Source: Conidiobolus incongruus B7586 (Eukaryota; Entomophthoromycota; Entomophthoromycetes; Entomophthorales; Conidiobolaceae). From it: a DNA stretch of 35,019 nucleotides. Positions 25,499-35,019 of this stretch are shown piece by piece; the stretch's first letter is position 1, and each line of letters starts with the position of its first letter. Location: NCBI GenBank assembly GCA_000697335.1, contig JNEM01015520.1:1-35019 (forward strand), given 5' to 3'. Under the pieces are notes generated by a model. It was not told the DNA's origin, did not search any database, and saw only the letters and a list, made by a program, of their open reading frames with translations. A program made the position numbers and the translations under genes.

Positions 25499-26194
25499 TA
25501 TTATTATAAATATTGATAGAATTTAACAATAAAAAAGTCAAAATTGAAAGTTTTATTTTTAGACTTAATTTTATTTGCAAAGTTTATAAGAATTGGATTT
25601 TTGACTGTTTCTATTTTTATTGGTTAATATTTTCAAATATCTATCAGTATTGAGTTTAATTCGAATTTTGATATATTTTGAAATCATATGCTAAGAAAGT
25701 TTATAGTATTTAGTGATTTTTAAGACTATAGCATGGGGTTTTTATATTATGGTTTTTTCCAATATACACCATGATATTATATAATTTGACTGTATTTTTA
25801 TTTTATAAAACTTTTTACAGTATATTGCCACTTTAATTTTTTGTACATTTAAGCCTATTTTTGAGTTAAATAGCCAATATATGTTAAAAAAATGTTGATT
25901 CGTTTTTTGAGATGAGTTAATTTGTTTAGATATTAGTAGTAATAAATATTTTGACATTTTATTGTTTAGTCAAATTATCACAAATACAATTTATGATTTC
26001 ATTTTGAAAAAAATTTTAAAATTTTCTCAGATTTTTTTTATTTAAATCAAAAAAAGGATTTTTTTTTATAAAATTTTAATAAATATGATTAATCCCATAA
26101 TTATTGAAGAAAATTTTATCCATTCGAGAATTAATTACAGAATGTTTAGTTGACCTAATTATCCTCCTTTATCTCCATATCACGGATTTGAAAA
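25499..26194. other. Divergent promoter region between the hydrolase and eL22 genes
   Basis: AT-rich sequence. Close to the eL22 start it turns pyrimidine-rich (CCTCCTTTATCTCC around 26161-26175), as is common just upstream of ribosomal-protein start codons. No other gene is convincing. Confidence 0.45.
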
Positions 26195-26554
26195 ATGGCC
26201 CCCAGAGCTACTAAGAAGATCACTCACAAGTTCGTCGTTGACGCTTCCGCCCCCGCTGGCGACAAGATTTTCGATGATGCTGCTTTCGAAAAGTTCTTGC
26301 ACGATCGCATCAAGGTCGATGGTCGTACCGGTAACTTGGCTGGTACCGTCACTATTGCCCGTGACTCTCGCGCCAGAATCACCGTCTCCTCCAACAAGGA
26401 TATGTCCAAGCGCTATGTCAAGTACTTGACCAAGAAGTTCTTGAAGAAGCAAAACTTGAGAGATTGGTTACGTGTCGTCGCTTCCGATAAGAACACCCTC
26501 AAGCTCAGATACTACAATGTTGCTAACAACGCTGAAGAAGAAGATGACGAATAA
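26195..26554 (+). CDS. RPL22: 60S ribosomal protein eL22
   Basis: An uninterrupted 119-residue frame matching eL22 along its whole length: KKITHKFVVDASAPAGDKIF, FEKFLHDRIKVDGRTGNL, VTIARDSRARITVSS, MSKRYVKYLTKKFLKKQNLR, DWLRVVASDKNTLKLRYYNV, then the usual acidic tail. It is a non-essential peripheral protein of the large subunit near the exit tunnel. No intron, although many fungal copies have one near the start. Codon use is sharply different from every neighbour: C-ending codons (GTC, ACC, AAG, CGC) dominate, as expected of a very highly expressed gene in an AT-rich genome. A poly(A) signal AATAAA follows at 26627-26632. Confidence 0.97.
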   Translation: MAPRATKKITHKFVVDASAPAGDKIFDDAAFEKFLHDRIKVDGRTGNLAGTVTIARDSRARITVSSNKDMSKRYVKYLTKKFLKKQNLRDWLRVVASDKNTLKLRYYNVANNAEEEDDE

Positions 26555-26871
26555 ATTATCTAATCTAGGCTTATATGGAATATTGGAAGGTTCTCAATGT
26601 ATTATCACTAATGTGTAGTAGCTTTCAATAAAAACTTACTCAAACCTAGAATTTAAGTCAAAGGGCGAGACGAGAGACGAGCCCGTTGAACTACATGACT
26701 TTTTTTGTAGTTTGACAAATCACAATCTCATAAATCTATACTATACATGTACTAATTTATTTATCTTGATATATAATTTTCATACTTCAGTTTTTTAAAT
26801 TGTTTTAGTGCTATATATTTAATTTTAAAAGTTGAGATCTACAGGTTACATCGTTCTGGAAAATTTTTATC
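26555..26871. other. eL22 3' region with two hairpins
   Basis: Contains the poly(A) signal (26627-26632), then a GC-rich GGGC..GCCC hairpin (about 26660-26683) and a 7-base hairpin AACTACA/TGTAGTT (about 26689-26714) with a T-rich loop. They could be part of a small RNA or a 3' element; no family is recognised. Confidence 0.35.
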
Positions 26872-27024
26872 ATGTTCAGAGATCTGAGATCAATTGTTCT
26901 ATTTTGTTATTTTGGGCGATATTCAACTAATAACAAAACCTTTAATATTATTACCTTGAGTGATGTGGTCATTTTAAGTTATCTTACTGGGATGGAATGG
27001 ACGATCATCGAGGATTTATGGTGA
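26872..27024 (+). CDS. Possible first exon or short ORF, unknown
   Basis: A 50-residue frame starting MFRDLRSIVLFCYFGRYST, a composition that resembles a mitochondrial targeting signal. It may belong with the larger frame just downstream (27113-27598), but no GTA-type donor joins them in phase. I cannot assign a function. Confidence 0.25.
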   Translation: MFRDLRSIVLFCYFGRYSTNNKTFNIITLSDVVILSYLTGMEWTIIEDLW

Positions 27025-27112
27025 TTTGGAATTGAACACTCTTTGATCTTTTCAATGATTTGAGCGAGATCTATAACTTTTTAACGCGGGCCTGTTTACT
27101 CTTTACATTTAG

Positions 27113-27598
27113 CATAATATTTACAAGTTGAGCGCATTTCAACGGTTATCAAGATTGATCTTGGCGAGAATCTTAAATGAATTTATGATCCGAGGCAAGT
27201 ATATAAGTTCAACAGTCTGGGCGCTAATTTCAATTATTACACTGATTGATTTCTTTATATTTGCAATATTAAGGGTTAAATTTCCCAGATATGTTTATTT
27301 AAAGGTGATATATTCAAGTTATAAATATAAAATTTGCCACAATATTCGCTTCATGTTTGAGATCTATCTAATGTTGTTTAGATATTGCATATATCCAAAG
27401 TTTTCAGTTACAAGGGATATGTTAATTAGCATACAATATGATCACTTAATTTTATTAACTCAATATAATTTTTGGATTATAGGAATGGATCTTGGATCTT
27501 TACTAAGATCAAGTATGAATTTTAATCTCTTGATGCAATCTACAAAAACTAAATCAGCAATTGTAGATTATATTAACGACTTCTACAAAATATTATAA
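27113..27598 (+). CDS. Hypothetical hydrophobic protein, possibly the 3' exon of a PPR-like gene
   Basis: An open frame begins directly after a plausible acceptor (CATTTAG, 27106-27112) and runs 161 codons to a stop at 27596-27598. There is no early ATG, which suggests a downstream exon rather than a full gene. It is strongly hydrophobic near 27220-27300 and contains a 35-residue-spaced stretch from VYLKVIYSSYK to CIYPKFSVTRDML, which resembles a PPR unit. Together with the upstream frame at 26872 it could form a diverged mitochondrial protein, though the frames do not join by a standard splice pair. It could be a pseudogene. Function unknown. Confidence 0.35.
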   Translation, partial: HNIYKLSAFQRLSRLILARILNEFMIRGKYISSTVWALISIITLIDFFIFAILRVKFPRYVYLKVIYSSYKYKICHNIRFMFEIYLMLFRYCIYPKFSVTRDMLISIQYDHLILLTQYNFWIIGMDLGSLLRSSMNFNLLMQSTKTKSAIVDYINDFYKIL

Positions 27599-28504
27599 AA
27601 CGAATTTTATTTAGATGAATATATTTATTTTCTCTTTTATTACCTATATTATATTCTAACAGCAATACAATTAATAATAGATTATATAAATAATCACTTA
27701 ATTGAGAGGTAAATTTTACTAAATATTTTTCAATAAAAATTATTATTTATAATATTAAATTTTCAATTTTATATTTTTTTTTCTATATAAATTATTTTAA
27801 ACAATACATAATTCTAAATATTCAATTTAAAATAATTTTAATTATTTTAAATTTTTAATAATATTTTTTTAATAACACTGTATATTAAATATTTGTTATG
27901 TTTATAAACTTTTCAAATTATTGATTTAAAAATTATTCTAATTTTGATATCAATTTCCCTACATTAAGAATTAAAATAATTCAATGATATTGATCATGAT
28001 GATAAATATTGCAGTTTCTCTATAGGTATTATGGATAGTGTAATGTGAGAGGCAATGGCTATTGTTGTTACCTAATAGTAGCTAAGTGTATTTGAGGGTT
28101 TATTGGATGAAGTTGTGTTTGGAATAAGCCATTGGATTTAGTCATTAAGACTGATCAATATTACAAGTGTTACAAGTAATGGTCAATTAAGGTAATGCCT
28201 CCTTATAGAACTGAAACTCGAGATTAAAAATGGTGTCAAAGGTAGCACTTTGGGATCTCGCAATATCTATATAATCAGATTTTTTAGTTTCAAAAAAATC
28301 AATTTAAAAGTATATAAGTTGTAATATAATTTTGAATTTATTATATTTGAAAAGCTATCTTCAAATGTATCATTGTACAAAATATTTGAAAGAATTGATA
28401 ACTGAAAATAAATTAACATAGTTTATATTATTGGGTAAAAAATATCAAAAAATTAAAATATTGATTTAAATGTTACTTATATAATTATTAGTATAGAAAT
28501 TAAA
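27599..28504. other. Gene-free region left of the second repeat block
   Basis: AT-rich except for the island at about 27.99-28.26 kb (listed separately). No gene seen. Composition drops further at 28507 where the mariner copy begins. Confidence 0.45.
27990..28265. other. Second GC-richer non-coding island, possible structured RNA
   Basis: Richer in G and C than its flanks and without a coding frame. CAATGGCT (28053-28060) is exactly complementary to AGCCATTG (28127-28134), allowing an 8-base long-range helix. ATGATGA (27996-28002) resembles a snoRNA C box and CTGA occurs near 28208. No known RNA family was identified. A degraded gene is the main alternative. Confidence 0.22.
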
Positions 28505-28506
28505 TA

Positions 28507-31271
28507 ATGGCAAAATTATCAAATTAAAATTAAAGTATAAAATCAATACTCTTTTTTATCATTAATAGCTCTTTGCTATACTTTTAATAAGCTTCTCACA
28601 CTTAAAAACAGTTTTTCTACTAAAGACTAAAATTTATTATTTTACATACTAATTTAATTTGTATATAGAGATTTTTTCCCTATAAGTATATTTTTTAATT
28701 ATTTAAAATAATTGTATAAATTATAATCTAGTGAATATATTAGATATAATAGCTTTTTTGAAATTTTTATAAAAAATCTTTTATTATTTTTTATTTTATA
28801 TATTTTATAATTATTATACAAAATAAAAAATATTTTTTTTTAATTTTTAATAAAAGTACTATTTAAAATTATTTTATTAAAATAGTATAAAATTTATTAT
28901 TAATTAATTTATTTTTTAAAATAAATAAAAAAACTATATATTATTATAAATCATAATCATAATAATATATATTTATTTATTAAAATTTATAAAGGGGATT
29001 ATATTAACTTATTATTTTATTTTGTTTTTAAATACAAGATTATATATAGGAATGAATGATTTATTAATAATAATAATTTATTATTAAAACTTTAGTTATT
29101 AGTTATATTTTATTAAGTTTTATTTAATTAAAATTATCCTAGTTTTTTTCTAAACTTTAGTTTAATTAAAAGATATATATTTTATAATTTTGTTAATTAA
29201 GTTTAAATTTTATAATATATATATATATTAACCTATAAAAGTAAGTTATAAAATTATGATTATATATATTATTATTAATAATTTTATTAATTCTTAATTA
29301 AATTAATTTAAATTAAAACATATAATAAACTTATATTGTTTATTTATAATTAAGTATATTTTATCTAATTATATTAACTTTTAGTTGATATATTAAAATT
29401 TAAATTTTATCTAAGATGAGTTATAAATTTATATATTTTAGTTATAGAAAAAAAATTAAAACTTAATATATTTATCTTTTGCTTTTTTAACTTCCTCAAA
29501 TTTATAAGGTATAAAGTCAATTAACTTTTTATATTAAGAAAGATTAATTTTGTTTTAAGCTTCTTAAATATATTTTTAAAGTTTATTTAAATTTTTTGCT
29601 AGTGGGAAAGCTTTAATTATTTTTTTTAACTAATCCTAAAGATATTTAATTAGATTAAAGTTAAAAGATTAAAAAAGCTACTTTATAATTATTATTTTAT
29701 TATTTTTAAATTATTTGGTAGTAAAAATAATAGTATAACAAAAAATATTATCTTATTAAAAAATAACATCTGATTTATTTAATCTATATTATTCAATAGT
29801 TTTTTTAATTCATTATTTAGAATATTTTAATATATTTTAATATTAATTCCTTTATTAACTTTATAAAAATACTTTATACTAGAAGATAATATATATCTTT
29901 AAATTATAATTAACTTATTATTATATTTTTGGTTTAAAATAACATAATAGTCACAAAGTAGTTTTTTGTTTTTTTAAAACATCTAACTTTTTTATTAAAT
30001 TTATTAAAGTATATTTTTGTTTTATTAAATTAAATAACTTTACTCTAATTAGTTTTAATTTAACTTTAGTGATAATATTTAAATTCTTATTTAATTTTAT
30101 AGTGAGACTTTTTTATTTAAAGGTGTTTTTTCTTAAAATACAAATGGTATCTATTATAATATAAAGTATATATAATAATATTAGTACTAACTAATATTCT
30201 TATATAGTCTTGTATTTTTTATACTTTTATAATAATATTATATTTACTTGTATTAACTAACCTACAAATATATTTTTTATTATATTTATTTATAATCTTA
30301 ACACACTTAAGTTTAAGTTTAAATATATTTTTACTATAATTTTTAATAGCTTTAATTATAATAAACTAATTAACACTAGTAATTCTAATAATCTCACAAG
30401 TTGATTTATTTTTATTATAAAGTTGATTAATATATAAGTAAATCTTTTTAAAGAGGGATATAAGTATTTTAATACTAATATTATTTAAAATAATCATTTA
30501 CAATAATAATATTAGTATATATATATATATAGTCTATTAAAAAAAAAGATTTAAGTAAATTTTGTTTTATATACCCTTTTAACTCTTAAACTTATAGATT
30601 TATAACTTACCATATTTAAAATTTAAGATTTAATATATTAACCAATAATATATTAAATATAATTAAATATAACCTATTATAATTAGGTAATATACTTTAA
30701 TTATATACTTTAATATAAATTAATTTAGTTAAAAATTATTTAAGTTACAGGTAAATATATAAATGATTTTTATTTTATGACTTATTTTTGCAGGTTAATG
30801 TATAATAATTATTAAAATACTTAAATAATTCTTTAGATAAAATAAACAAAATCTCTCAATATTTCTTATTTTATTTTAATAGGTAAAAAAATAATAGATA
30901 TTAGTTTTTAAATTTAAATAAATTTTAAATAATATCTTTTTTATCTTAAATATTACAAATTTAATAGTAAATAGAAATTTTTAATAAAGTACTATTTTTA
31001 TAAAAATCTTTACAAATCTTAAATGATTTCAAAAGATTTATAGTTTTATTTTATAATACTAAAATAAAAGACTTTTGATAATTCTGATCTAATTTAAGCA
31101 TTATTAAATTTACCTTTAAATTATCAAATTAAAATATTTTATTGAAAAATAATTATAAATGAATATAAATACATATAATTTAAAAATATTAATTCTCCTA
31201 TATATTGTATGAATAATTAATTTTTTAATATTAACAATATATTTAAAGTCAAAAATTAAAAAAATTGCCAT
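28507..31271 (-). mobile_element. Mariner-like transposon (copy B), split by Tc1-like copy 2
   Basis: The ends are inverted: ATGGCAAAATT at 28507 after TA, and GCCAT at 31271 (the flanking TA there is degraded to TT). The two halves (28507-29230 and 30798-31271) align in order with the uninterrupted copy at 31654-32926, including the transposase N-terminus near 31106 and C-terminus near 28560. Removing the inserted element and one TA leaves about 1.2 kb, normal for mariner. The left non-coding end is about 40 bases shorter than in the other copy. Transposase is on the minus strand and heavily stopped. Confidence 0.82.
29231..30795 (-). mobile_element. Tc1-like DNA transposon (copy 2), 1565 bases, nested in mariner copy B
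   Basis: 24-base inverted ends, ACCTATAAAAG.. (29231-29254) and inverted ACCTGCAAAAA.. (30795-30772), flanked by TA at 29229-29230 and 30796-30797. Co-linear with copy 1 around the chromovirus insertion. The transposase reads on the minus strand. The first catalytic region is legible as KVIxFNKTKI (about 30030), against the family KVIWSDETKI, with Asp now Asn, and the third region (about 29623-29670) keeps a degraded LNPIE-like block. Inserting exactly at a TA of the mariner, it leaves the flanks alignable to the intact mariner copy. No intact frame remains. Confidence 0.87.
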
Positions 31272-31651
31272 TTTTTCTTTTATAGCTAATATTTAAAAGA
31301 ATTTGTTTTTTAAATTTATTTTCTAAATCCATATATATTTTTAATACAATATAACATTAATAAAATATGATTCAGTATAGTGTTTTTAAGAATATTTATT
31401 AAAAATATAATTCATTTGATACCATATATTTTAAGTTATAAATATTAGTATTATCTTCAGTTCAATTTATACCAAATAATTTAATATTTGTCATCTAAAA
31501 AAATTCAAAATTTGTTTTTTCTTAACAATAAAATAAAATATAATATCAGAAAATCATATATTGCATGTCTTATTTTGAACTTATTCAATTCTAATTGGTA
31601 AATATTTGTAATTTGTTCCATTATTTTATTATTATTACTTTGTATTTTTAA
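31272..31651. other. Spacer between the two mariner copies
   Basis: About 380 bases of AT-rich sequence, slightly less extreme than the elements. No feature seen. Confidence 0.4.
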
Positions 31652-31653
31652 TA

Positions 31654-32926
31654 ATAGGAATTTTTTGCAATTAAAAATAAATAAACATTTGAATATATAA
31701 TATATAAAAATAAATATATAATATAAATTTAATAGTTTCTTTTATTATTAATAACTTTTTGCTATACTTTTAGCAAACTTCTAACACTTAAAAAACAGTT
31801 TTTTTTATTAAAGACTGAAATTTGATATTTTACAAACCAATTAAATTTTCCTATAGAAATTTTCTTTCCTGTAAGCTGGTTTTTTAATTGCCTAAAGCAA
31901 TTATAATTACATAGGTTATAATCAAAAGAATATACTAGATGTGGTAGTTTTTTCTAGTTATTTTTAATTAGAAAGTTTTTTACAGCTTTAAATTTATGTA
32001 TTTTACAATTATCATGTAAAATAATAAGTTTTCTCAAATTATATTGAGAACACCAATTAAAAATACTTTTATTTAAAAAAGCAATATATAGTTTACTATT
32101 AATTGATTTTCCTTCAAGAACTAAATAAGAATAGCATATACTATTATAATCTATTACAATAATTAACATTTACTTATTAACAAAATACTTATTTAAAGGG
32201 ATTTGTGGAGGGGGTTAATTTAGCTTAATCTAGCATCTTGATTTGTGTTTTAGTAAAGGATTATACATAGAGATTTAAGATTCATTAATTGTAATTATTT
32301 ACTGTAAAAGTTTAAGCTTCTAGTAATATTTCAATAGGTTTTGTTTAGCAATAGTTACTCTAACTTTTTTTTTAAGTTTTAGTTAAATTATAAGGTACCT
32401 ATTTTATATTTTTATTTATTAATTTTAGTTTAAACTTTAAAATATATAAAATACTTGTAAAACTAATATTAAAGTACTTAGATAATTCTCTAGCTGAAAT
32501 AAAAAGGTACTTTTCAATATATTTTTTCACTCTATTTATAATTAAAAGAGTAATAGTTAAAGTTAGTCTTTTAAATTTTAGCAGGTTTTGAATAGTTTCT
32601 CTCCTAGCTTTAAAGTAATTTACCTAGTGATAAATTGTTGATTTAGATAATACTTTATTACTAAAAGCTGCTTGTAAATTTTGAATAATTTTAGAGGGTT
32701 TATGGTTAAGTTTTACTAATACTAAAATAAAAAACTTTTGATGATCACTATTTAGTTTAAGCATGATTAAATTAAACAACCAATTTTAAAAAGTTAATTT
32801 TTTAATCAAAAAAACTAATATATATATATATATTAAAAATATATAATTTCCTATTAACTTTGTATATATTTATTTATTTCAAACTAATAATATGTTTGAA
32901 AAATCAGAAATTAAAAAATTTCCCAT
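31654..32926 (-). mobile_element. Mariner transposon (copy C), uninterrupted, 1273 bases, dead
   Basis: Ends are ATAGGAATTTTTT (31654 on) and, inverted, ATGGGAAATTTTTT (32926 back), each flanked by TA (31652-31653, 32927-32928). The total length is that of a standard mariner. The transposase (minus strand, ATG at 32764-32762 to the stop at 31750-31748, about 338 codons) has an N-terminal HTH region (IYH..VNYFKARRETIQN). It then shows the first catalytic block IITINES (family TGDES), the second block LIILHDNCKIHKFKAVKNF with Asp kept, and the third block LPHLVYSFDYNLCNYNCF, matching LPHPPYSPDLAPSDYHLF with the catalytic Asp now Asn. The D-to-N changes and TGG-to-stop changes are transitions. 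At least two frame slips occur, one in a T9 run near 32370 and one near the C-terminus. Confidence 0.88.
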
Positions 32927-33084
32927 TATTTCAAATTCAAGGTAATAAGATCAAATTTAGTATTTAAACTGAATATTTTATCCCATATTTTCAATCACAA
33001 TAATTGAAAATTAAATTGGTATGAAATAAAGAGTCACTAAATAAAACATTTTATTCAAACTATATTTATTGTTAAATTACAACA

Positions 33085-34784
33085 ATGACCGATTTAACTA
33101 TTCAAAAATTAGAAAGTTTAAATGATGATTATTTTAAGCCTTACGAAGAGAAAACAATCTTAGCACTTAGACGTTTTCATTCTAACATCTCTGAAGAAGT
33201 GTTTAAAGTGCTGAAAAAGCTCAACAAACACATAGAAGCTAGTCCTTTTAATGTTTCTGCAGTATCTTATTTCTTAAGGTATAGATTACGTCAAAAAGAT
33301 TCTGAACCTTTCGGTGCCAGTATCGTATTTCAATTGGAACAATGTATTAACAAAACAGTTGAGATATCCGAAGTGGAACATTTATGTCAAGATCTAGGAT
33401 ACTCTTTTTATGACCTCAAATCTTATAAAGAATATGAGGAATATAAGAAAAATCTTAAGACCAAAGGGAAAATAGTTCCCAAAGTACCTCAACCACTTCT
33501 TGCTCCTAAAATTGCCAAAAAATATTACACTACGTTTACCCGAAGAACTTGTAAACTTAAAGTTCCTACTCCTCCGAGGTAATTTTTTTAATTTTTAGTA
33601 ATTTCTATCATTTATATATTCCGATCTAGGTTTGCTCCCGTCAAAGAACTAGTCGATAAGGTCGATATGTATGGTCAAGTTTGGCTTAAATTGAAATTTA
33701 AGGATGATACATATCATTGGGTAATATAATTAGATTTCAAACTAAAATATTATATTAAACTTATATAGGAGAAGGAAAATGATTGCAAACATGTTTGGCC
33801 CTTAGTTGAAGTTCATCGAAAGAATTTTCCTCAACAATTTTTACCTCCTGAAAAGAGAACTGTAATGATTCAATATTTTAATTTATAAAATTCATGTACT
33901 TATTTCAATTTTAGGTTTATAATCCCAAATATAAAAACACATCAAATCAATGGACTCATGAAGTTCAAATTACCAACGATTTAGAATTTGACATGAGACG
34001 CAAAGCATATATTGCAAAAATTCAAGAAATTATTCGAGAAAAAGGTCCTACTTACATTAGCTCCAATATCCAGACTACATCTGTTATCAAATCATTTGTA
34101 ATTAAATATAGTTAACCATTTATCCCATTTCTAATATTTTGATAGACTAATAATGAAGATCAATCAATTTCAAAATTGGAAACGTAAGTATTTTTTTTGA
34201 TATTCATGATTTAAATTGACAATTTTACAAAGTAGATCCATGGATACTGACATGAATTTTGACCCAATTTCAAATAATACCAATTCAATCGATATTACTG
34301 AATCTTATTCTTCAGGTAAAAAAATTTATACTTTACATTCTTTGAAAATTTTCTTTCACAATTTTCAGATTATAACAATTTTATTATAGAAAATCAAGAT
34401 TTACCAAGTATTCATAGCAATTCAAAACCACACCAATCTAATGATTCTGTTCTCCAAATTCATAATCAACCAACCAAATTCATTTCTAATATACCACTTG
34501 TAACACATACTTCAACCCAAACCAATATCAATCAAGTCATTAATGGTGATAAACCAAATATACAAAACTACTCATTTGTTAATAATCCCAATGTTAATGA
34601 CAAGCAAAATAATAATATTTCCGCTACCAACCAGCATCAATACTTAACAATATTTGATTCATTTTCCCATCTAAATCCAAGGGTCCAAAATGCTTTTAAA
34701 TATGTACATTATCCATTAAATCCTTATAGACCAGATTTTGATTGGGATAACAGATTTGTTTGGAAGTTTCATAATCCAAAATAA
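33085..34784 (+). CDS. Seven-exon gene of unknown function with a possible chromo-like domain
   Basis: Exons 33085-33578, 33630-33720, 33769-33861, 33915-34097, 34146-34183, 34233-34315, 34369-34784 join to an intact 465-residue frame with consensus GTA donors and AG acceptors. Introns are 47-53 bases. Residues 1-130 are mostly helical and charged (starts MTDLTIQKLESLN). Residues 168-200 (VKELVDKVDMYGQVWLKLKF, then DDTYHWEKENDC) line up with the chromodomain pattern VEKIL..G..EYLVKWK..TWEPEENL, with one aromatic-cage Trp kept and the other replaced by Phe. Residues 228-290 are basic and helical. The tail from about 320 is Asn/Ser/Gln-rich and ends in an aromatic motif (PDFDWDNRFVWKF). I recognise no orthologue. 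A chromatin role is a hypothesis resting on the short alignment only; it lies next to the decayed repeats, which proves nothing about function. Confidence 0.72.
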
Positions 34785-35019
34785 TTTTTCTAATATTTCT
34801 GAGAATATTTTTATAATATTAAAATATAGATATTAATTATTTATTTGAAAATATCAAATTCAACAATTTTTGGTTTAATTGTAATATATTAATATATAAT
34901 GTATATTAATATTTTTAAGTTTTTTTTTTAAATTTTATTATAAATAATTTAAATATTATTTTGTATTTTTTTGTCTTTTTTAATATTATAAATAAATAAA
35001 TAATAAATTTATATTAAGT
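34785..35019. other. AT-rich 3' flank to the window end
   Basis: Very AT-rich sequence after the stop codon, presumably the 3' untranslated region and possibly the start of another decayed block. Nothing recognised. Confidence 0.4.

Noticed and set aside
18950-28221. Shared 13-mer TGAAACTCGAGAT between the retro-insertion and the island at 28.2 kb
   Set aside because: No extension of similarity on either side; one 13-base match in 35 kb is compatible with chance.
31735-32815. Alternative inner inverted ends for mariner copy C (TAGTTTC.. / TAGTTTT..)
   Set aside because: Homology between copies B and C continues beyond these points to the outer ATGG or ATAGG ends, and the outer length of 1273 bases fits mariner. 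The inner match is AT-rich coincidence.

Overview
The window looks like nuclear DNA of a fungus with a very AT-rich genome. The evidence is the gene set (Hse1-type VHS/UIM/SH3 endosomal adaptor, APC/C subunit Cdc16/Apc6, fungal-type mitochondrial PPR protein, ribosomal protein eL22), short introns of about 45-90 bases with GTA.. donors and YAG-type acceptors, and a tRNA-Phe(GAA). The repeats carry heavy C-to-T/G-to-A decay of the kind left by repeat-induced point mutation (RIP) or an equivalent. I cannot place the lineage further.

The left block (about 1-9.5 kb) and a right block (about 28.5-32.9 kb) are almost pure AT and made of nested, dead transposons. On the left, a chromovirus (Ty3/gypsy LTR fossil, 2462-8178, 400-base LTRs, target duplication AATAT) sits inside a Tc1-like element (1299-8568, TA duplication, 24-base inverted ends). 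That element in turn lies inside what appears to be a plus-strand mariner-like element ending at 9499. On the right, a second Tc1-like copy (29231-30795) is inserted in a mariner copy (28507-31271), followed by an uninterrupted mariner copy (31654-32926). The mariner ends (ATGGCAAAT.. or close variants, flanked by TA) mark the edges of the AT-rich blocks.

Between the blocks lie the host genes: HSE1 (+, 11.9-13.7 kb), a separate and less decayed Tc1/mariner relic (-, 14.1-15.2 kb), tRNA-Phe (-), CDC16/APC6 (-, seven exons), a mitochondrial PPR-like gene (+), an alpha/beta serine hydrolase (-, four exons), eL22 (+) and a weakly supported membrane/PPR-like reading frame (+, 27.1-27.6 kb). To the right of the second block is a seven-exon gene (+, 33.1-34.8 kb) of unknown function with a possible chromodomain-like segment. 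A 457-base poly(A)-tailed retro-insertion with a 14-base target duplication sits 34 bases upstream of the CDC16 start codon. The genes do not form a pathway; this is a normal eukaryotic arrangement of independent housekeeping genes between repeat islands. The most interesting items are the repeated nesting pattern, the retro-insertion in the CDC16 promoter region, the chromo-like gene beside the decayed repeats, and two GC-richer non-coding islands that could be structured RNAs.
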